Origin: Methanosarcinales archaeon
GTDB taxonomy: Archaea; Halobacteriota; Methanosarcinia; Methanosarcinales; Methanocomedenaceae
Length of the DNA stretch: 8,601 nucleotides
Direction: 5' to 3'
Assembly: GCA_023136155.1 (NCBI GenBank)
Contig: JAGLRT010000002.1
Span: forward strand, 1-8,601
Numbering within the stretch: the stretch's first letter is position 1; each line of letters starts with the position of its first letter. A model generated the notes under the pieces. That model was given only the letters and a program-made list of their open reading frames with translations, ran no database searches and was not told the origin of the DNA. A program made the position numbers and the translations under genes. Below are positions 6,125 through 8,601 of the stretch, piece after piece.

Positions 6125-7270
6125 CTATATGTTCAGTATACCCTTAAGTTCCAACCCATCTCCACCAAGGGCTGAAAGGCGATTTGACATCTCGTCCACA
6201 CTAATAAAAATTTCGTTTCTGATTCCACCTTCAACGATCTCTTTTATAGCGATTTCTTTTTTAATTATACTATGAGCAAAAATATCATTGATAATCTCTC
6301 CGTATTGGGAGGCAATTATTTTAACACACTCGAATAACTCGTTACTTTCAATAGCATCATTATCATCGAGTTCAATTTTGACAAGAGTCCTGGAAATGAT
6401 ATTAGTCTCATCTCCAACATAGTCCACCACTTTTTTCCTGAGTTCATCAAGTTTATACAGATTCAACTTTGGTGCCAGCTCTTCATTTTTCGTTATTTCG
6501 ATGGCCTGTTCTTCCACATATGTCAGTATGGCATTTTCAATTTCTCCGGGAACCAACAGATTCACCTTTTTGGTACCCTTCTTATTCTCCAGGTCCAACT
6601 GAAAATCCTCATCAATGTATACTCTTTTTATGAAATAATCTGAAACATCCGTCTGTTTGATCCTGTTCTCTTTATGGATCAGACCTCCCCTTGACAAAAT
6701 AGGAATGGATATCTCATTCATGAACTTTTTTACCTGAAATGGAAAATCAGCATATGTTGTCTCGTATGTAAATGAAAAACCGCTCAGTTTCATGGTGATT
6801 TTGCCCACCAGCTTTTCTGGATTGCTGGTAATGTGTATGACCATTTTTGTATTATATACCCCAGACCATAGGAAAGGTTCAAGATTATTGTGTATCTGGC
6901 TTGACATCCGGGCTACTTCATCTTTTGAGTTGCGAGTCAGGTCATCCAAGGCGATTTTGAATTGTTCTTTTTGTTTTTCCACACATTCTACCCCGGATTC
7001 CTTCACTTTATCCTTGCATTTTGCAGTAGGTTCTATGTCATACTGGGTAGTAAGTTGGTCAAGAGAAATATTCAGCCCCGATAAAAAAGAATTCAACATT
7101 GTTATTTCCTTTTCGAATTTTTCTTCTTCCTCTTGAATCTGGTTTTTCAATTCTATTATTCTGTTTTCAATCGGAAGTGTTTGTTCGACGATCGATAGGA
7201 AATTATTTATGTCTGCTATAAAATTTTTCTGGTAAGGCATTTCAGTGGAATCTTGAAATACAAATGTCAT
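6125..7270 (-). CDS. Unrecognised 381-residue protein with coiled-coil segments
   Basis: I do not recognise the family. The protein is acidic and helix-rich. Residues about 35-60 (ENRIIELKNQIQEEEEKFEK and on) look like a coiled coil, and a second helical charged stretch spans about 85-125 with the only central cysteines (KCKDKVKESGVEC). The middle (about 135-215) alternates strands (VYNTKMVIHITSNPEKLVG, KITMKLSGFSFTYETTYADF). The C-terminal part is again helical and ends GLELKGILNI. No signal peptide or membrane segment is seen, so it is probably cytoplasmic. The ATG has GGGAG 8 bases upstream (7279-7283), and it ends in TAG. It heads an operon with rimI, to which it may simply be linked by transcription. 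GC content and codon use are more AT-leaning than the prs operon. Confidence 0.8.
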   Translation of the reverse strand: MTFVFQDSTEMPYQKNFIADINNFLSIVEQTLPIENRIIELKNQIQEEEEKFEKEITMLNSFLSGLNISLDQLTTQYDIEPTAKCKDKVKESGVECVEKQKEQFKIALDDLTRNSKDEVARMSSQIHNNLEPFLWSGVYNTKMVIHITSNPEKLVGKITMKLSGFSFTYETTYADFPFQVKKFMNEISIPILSRGGLIHKENRIKQTDVSDYFIKRVYIDEDFQLDLENKKGTKKVNLLVPGEIENAILTYVEEQAIEITKNEELAPKLNLYKLDELRKKVVDYVGDETNIISRTLVKIELDDNDAIESNELFECVKIIASQYGEIINDIFAHSIIKKEIAIKEIVEGGIRNEIFISVDEMSNRLSALGGDGLELKGILNI

Positions 7271-7435
7271 CGGAACTTCTCCCTTAAATTTAAATGCATT
7301 TATTTGTTTAAAAAAGTACCTTATACTTAATTATTGTTGTCCCTGCACTTCCGGACATTTATTATAGGTATATATACATTAAGTTTAATTTTAGTTCAAA
7401 TATTGAATATATCATTATTTACAAAAAGTATTGCC
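7271..7435. promoter_or_regulatory. Divergent promoter region
   Basis: 165 AT-rich bases between the coiled-coil gene (minus) and the nucleotidyltransferase (plus). Plus-strand candidates are tatatata at 7369-7376 and gaatatat at 7405-7412. Initiation about 26 bases past the second would land at the ATG at 7436, giving a leaderless mRNA, which fits the absence of a Shine-Dalgarno there. For the minus strand, acttttttaaa around 7307-7317 is the best TATA candidate, giving a short leader that contains GGGAG. No operator-like palindrome stands out. Confidence 0.4.
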
Positions 7436-8446
7436 ATGAAAGTATTAATACCCGCAGCCGGCACCGGCACAAGACTGTTCCCACATACACACACCAAACC
7501 AAAATCAATGGTGTATATTGCAGGTAAACCCATTATAGGGCATATACTTGACAGGATGATAGACCTTGAACCTGAAGAGGTTATATTGATAGTTGGGTAC
7601 AGGAAGGAATTGTTGATACCCTACGTGGATGAGTATTACGGCCATCTGTTCAATATACGATATGTCAATCAGGATGAAAGACTTGGCCTCGGACATTCCA
7701 TATACTTGACTGAAGATGCTGTGGGCGATTCTGACATTATGATTGCTCTGGGAGATATGATATTCAAATCCGGCTATCTGGATTTCTACGAACAGCATAA
7801 GAATAACGGCCAGTGTTCTGGTTCCATCGGTGTGAGAGAGGTGGACGAACCGCAAAAATACGGTATTGTTGAACTGGAACCTAAATCTTCATGTATAAAA
7901 CAATTGCAGGAAAAACCTGCAAATCCGTCTTCAAATCTGGGTATTGCCGGTGTATATTTCATTCAGGATACATCACTATTGTTCCAAGTGCTGGACTGGA
8001 TGCTTGAGAATAACATCAAGACGCGGGGAGAATACCAGTTGACTGATGCATTGCAGGAGATGATAAAGCGCAGTAGTGGATTCAAGACCTTTACTGTTTC
8101 CAGCTGGTACGATTGCGGGCATGCTGAATCCCTGCTTGAAACGAACAGAGTACTGTTGGATGAGAAGGAATATTCGAACGGGGAACATAGGATCGTGGAT
8201 TCAGTGATAATTCACCCGGTAGCTATCGGGGATAATGTCAAGGTGATCAATTCGGTTGTGGGGCCGTATGCTTCTGTTGCAAGTGATACGATCATTGAGA
8301 ATTCAATCATTTCCAACAGTGTGATAGGAGAGAGAACACATATATCAAAGGTAAATCTGCAGTTGTCTATTATTGGCGATGATACAAATCTTGTGGGTAA
8401 ACATAATTCATTAAATATTGGGGATTCTTCCTCGATTGAGTTTTAG
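7436..8446 (+). CDS. Sugar-1-phosphate nucleotidyltransferase with left-handed beta-helix tail
   Basis: Activates a sugar 1-phosphate with an NTP to give an NDP-sugar, for glycoprotein, S-layer or polysaccharide synthesis in the cytoplasm. The N-terminal Rossmann-like domain carries the signature AAGTGTRLFPHTHTKPK (7-23; G11, R13, K23). It also has ERLGLGHSIY, metal aspartate D107 in ALGDMIF, QEKP (168-171), GEYQLTDAL (198-206) and WYDCG with D226. Residues about 250-325 show hexapeptide-type turns (VIIHPVAIGDNVKVINSVVG, ENSIISNSVIG) forming a beta-helix. Total 336 residues, the layout of long RmlA-like enzymes; it may be dTTP-glucose or UDP-sugar type and the sequence does not decide. The frame is open to an ATG at 7334, but that would add 34 hydrophobic residues ahead of the canonical MKVLIPAAG start; ATG 7436 is clearly right. 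Ends in TAG, 14 bases before a convergent frame. Confidence 0.88.
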   Translation: MKVLIPAAGTGTRLFPHTHTKPKSMVYIAGKPIIGHILDRMIDLEPEEVILIVGYRKELLIPYVDEYYGHLFNIRYVNQDERLGLGHSIYLTEDAVGDSDIMIALGDMIFKSGYLDFYEQHKNNGQCSGSIGVREVDEPQKYGIVELEPKSSCIKQLQEKPANPSSNLGIAGVYFIQDTSLLFQVLDWMLENNIKTRGEYQLTDALQEMIKRSSGFKTFTVSSWYDCGHAESLLETNRVLLDEKEYSNGEHRIVDSVIIHPVAIGDNVKVINSVVGPYASVASDTIIENSIISNSVIGERTHISKVNLQLSIIGDDTNLVGKHNSLNIGDSSSIEF

Positions 8447-8460
8447 GATCTTGATATAAT

Positions 8461-8601
8461 TTAATCAGTCGCAACGGCGGGGCGATGGGTGAATGCCATA
8501 CCCCCCAGGGGTTTCAGTTCTTTCCAGACCTATATCCGACAGCCAGCATTACCCCCCATCAGCGAACCCACCACACCGAATCCGGGCGACCCCTGGGATG
8601 G
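8461..8601 (-). pseudogene. 3' end of an unidentified minus-strand gene, with in-frame TAG
   Basis: On the minus strand one frame enters from the window edge (…PGFGVVGSLMGGNAGCRI), meets TAG at 8532-8530, then continues VWKELKPLGGMAFTHRPAVATD to TAA at 8463-8461. The other two minus frames stop early. This stretch is clearly richer in G+C than what precedes it, as expected for a coding region of the kind seen in the prs operon. The real stop may be the TAG, leaving an 83-base gap to the convergent gene, or the TAG may be a nonsense change or read-through codon. I cannot identify the family from so short a piece. Confidence 0.35.

Noticed and set aside
7334..7435. N-terminal membrane anchor on the nucleotidyltransferase
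   Set aside because: The open frame upstream of ATG 7436 is AT-rich promoter DNA, has no ribosome site, and precedes the canonical MKVLIPAAG start.
8530..8532. Pyrrolysine codon
   Set aside because: TAG is used as the ordinary stop of three well-supported genes in this window, and the known methylamine methyltransferases do not match the visible residues.

Overview
The window reads as a piece of euryarchaeal chromosome, most likely from the methanogen/ANME side (Methanosarcinales-like). This rests on an archaeal Nob1 nuclease with zinc ribbon, a GfcR-type regulator that fuses a helix-turn-helix to a phosphoribosyltransferase domain, a short archaeal-type PRPP synthetase, TATA-like boxes close to start codons, and a mix of Shine-Dalgarno-led and possibly leaderless genes. 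The lineage call is inference from gene content; no rRNA or tRNA gene is present.

Left flank (1-1265) is AT-rich and decayed. It holds an orphan RelE/HigB-like toxin whose 3' end runs into a 109-bp MITE-like element with 16-bp terminal inverted repeats. Next to it is a broken gene for a protein of exact 23-residue repeats (L..IG..A). That gene is interrupted by an in-frame TAA that keeps the repeat register, a frame-shifting 28-bp duplication, and a second stop.

Core (1278-5202) is housekeeping. On the plus strand lie nob1 (18S-type rRNA 3' end maturation) and gfcR (PRTase-domain transcription regulator). Converging on them from the minus strand is a tight three-gene operon: prs (PRPP synthetase), a U32-family protein with a UbiU-like cysteine pattern, and a second U32-like protein whose cysteine spacing matches UbiV. 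The UbiU/UbiV-like pair is the most interesting system here. In bacteria that pair carries out oxygen-independent hydroxylation for ubiquinone, which archaea are not known to make, so the substrate in this organism is open. prs and gfcR also give the region a shared PRPP theme.

Right part (5203-8601): a fragment of a major-facilitator transporter gene (5353-5661) lies beyond the prs promoter. A minus-strand pair follows, an unrecognised 380-residue coiled-coil protein and a RimI-type N-acetyltransferase. Divergent from them is a plus-strand sugar-1-phosphate nucleotidyltransferase with a left-handed beta-helix tail. The last 140 bases are distinctly GC-rich and hold the 3' end of a minus-strand reading frame that carries an in-frame TAG and leaves the window.
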